Source: Chamaecyparis obtusa (lineage: Eukaryota; Streptophyta; Pinopsida; Cupressales; Cupressaceae). From it: a stretch of 64,000 nt of DNA. This document shows positions 63,201 through 64,000 of this stretch, piece by piece. The position numbers were made by a program, and so were the translations under genes. The notes below the pieces were generated by a model, which had not been told where the DNA came from, did not search any database, and was given only the letters and a program-made list of their open reading frames with translations. The DNA is taken from positions 501,001 through 565,000 of the forward strand of contig BSBK01003565.1 of NCBI GenBank assembly GCA_027943335.1. Reading direction: 5' to 3'. The number at the start of each line of letters is the position of its first letter. The stretch's first letter is position 1.

Positions 63201-64000
63201 TGGAGTAGTTTGAACTGGAGGTGGAAGTGGAGTGGTAGATGGTGTTGGACGCAGAGGTGGAGGTGGAGTTTGATGCACAAGTGGAGGTGGAGGTGGAACT
63301 GAATGTGAAGCTAGGGGAATTTGTGCTGTAATATCTTCCTCAGAGGTGACACCTACAAAAGAATCTCTTCCTAACTCTATAGTCTCCTTCTAAATTTCAG
63401 CTGCAACCTCCTCGATTGATTCCTAAGAGTCTTGTAGAACTTCCTCTCCCACATTTCCAAGAGGACTAGTGAACTATGTAGGGAGGGAGTCAAAGGAAAA
63501 TGACCATCCTACAATTGGAGCATGTTGCTTAGATTCTTTAAAACCATGAATTACTTCAAAATTAGAGATGTCAAATTCATCATCTCCCAAAGCATCTAGA
63601 TTTATTATCTCTCCTTGGGTTCCTCCTTCGATGTTGTCTTTTTGATCTTCCTCCCATACCCTCCTTCTCTTTAAGAATCCCATCGACCAGGTTCTTTTGC
63701 TAAGGGGCACTTGATCCTCCTCATCTTCTTCTTCTTCTTCTTCTTCCTCTAAGAGGGTGTCTATGTGGGTGGGCATCGAGTCTTTCTTCCTCTTGTACAC
63801 ATGCCCTTTTATCACCCCATCTGGCCTAGGTCCAATTATCTTGAGTTTGGGTGCCTTCTTTGATGCACTCGGAGGTTCAAGGGCACTAGAAGAAGGAGCC
63901 TTTGGAGGTGCTATGCTTCTAGTCATTCTAGTTTTGGGCTTCTTCGAGTGGGTAGCCGAGCCATATGCCGTAGGGCACTCATGTCTATACACCATTTCTA
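60215..64000 (-). repeat. Element F 5' LTR (right copy, truncated by the window edge)
   Basis: It starts TGTTGAGTGTCATTTT and aligns to 46411-50151 with small indels. An extra block near 60253-60290 contains GATGACGAG-like text that also occurs in gag. The U3 end and promoter lie beyond 64000. Confidence 0.85.
61634..63995 (-). pseudogene. LTR-encoded ORF of element F, copy 2 (partial)
   Basis: The same protein as copy 1, entering from beyond the window edge. It includes VYRHECPTAYGSATHS, the KRTWSMGFLKRRRVWEE basic segment, the Pro-rich stretch (62964-63278), and MVEVTPDDYVLEEIDLGE. It stays in phase from 63995 to a TAA at 62160, including GDVSIPTDIPHSFVWACADW where copy 1 has a 2-base insertion. 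A one-base difference near 62005 shifts the last part. Nonsense codons include TAGs near 63426 and 62698. The two copies share the frame but carry different lesions. Confidence 0.75.

Larger units (their letters stand above)
46411..64000 (-). mobile_element. Element F: giant Ty3/gypsy retrotransposon with ORF-bearing LTRs (right end beyond window)
   Basis: The left LTR begins TGTTGAGCAT at 46411 and the right one TGTTGAGTGT at 60215, and the two remain alignable to the window edge. A tRNA-Asn-type primer site abuts the right LTR. A purine tract AGAAGGGGAAGGG (minus strand) abuts TGATTTTAGC at 52894. Polyprotein order on the minus strand: gag, protease, RNase H, RT, RNase H, integrase, all in one reading phase from about 60210 to TGA 53675. 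With a 6.5-kb LTR at each end the whole element would be about 20 kb. The left target copy would be TTAGT (46406-46410); its partner is outside the window. Confidence 0.85.

Noticed and set aside
1..64000. CRISPR arrays, bacterial operons, ribosome binding sites or rRNA/tRNA genes
   Set aside because: No regularly spaced identical repeats with unique spacers were seen. The content is eukaryotic retrotransposon DNA and no complete structural RNA gene was recognised.

Overview
This window is repeat DNA from a large plant nuclear genome. I find no host gene that I would call functional. It holds seven LTR retrotransposons or remnants, several nested in one another. The evidence is target-site duplications, TG...CA long terminal repeats, primer-binding sites complementary to plant tRNA-Lys, tRNA-Asn and initiator tRNA-Met, and Ty3/gypsy and Ty1/copia protein domains. 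The size of the elements, their age, the dual-RNase-H polyproteins and the antisense plant-mobile-domain gene would fit a big-genome seed plant, possibly a gymnosperm. That assignment is inference only.

Layout. (G) 1-4408, continued at 15781-16190 and 34293 to about 34640: the 3' part of an old plus-strand element, with a gag-like fragment, a noncoding repeat-rich 3' region, a polypurine tract at 4027-4041 and a 3' LTR starting at 4042. Two later elements split that LTR. (A) 4409-15780, minus strand, ATTAA target duplication: a non-autonomous Ty3/gypsy element of the Tat kind with one intact 733-residue ORF and an integrase scrap holding a minisatellite. (B) 16191-34292, minus strand: an 18.1-kb Tat-type element with the complete domain set gag, protease, G-patch, RT, RNase H, archaeal-type RNase H and integrase. 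It also carries, on the opposite strand between integrase and 3' LTR, a plant mobile domain (PMD) gene with its own TATA box.

(C) about 34980-38560: a plus-strand Ty1/copia RT/RNase H remnant interrupted by about 1.7 kb of unknown sequence. (D) 39807-46362: a minus-strand copia element with gag, protease and pre-integrase only. Its 3' LTR is interrupted by (E) 40044-42984, a small non-autonomous LTR element. (F) 46411 to beyond 64000, minus strand: a very large Ty3/gypsy element. Its LTRs appear to be about 6.5 kb long and each carries a long ORF downstream of a TATA/TGACGTCA promoter. Its polyprotein order is gag, protease, RNase H, RT, RNase H, integrase, with one RNase H placed before the RT.

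The coding frames of B, F and the PMD gene are mostly preserved over kilobases with few frameshifts but many nonsense codons. In B and the PMD gene these are mainly TAG at places where the family has Gln or Trp. This is the footprint expected from deamination of methylated cytosine in CHG context. The element most worth following is F (ORF-bearing giant LTR and unusual RNase H position), followed by the intact ORF of A and the antisense PMD unit of B. Domain calls come from reading motifs by eye; no database search was possible.
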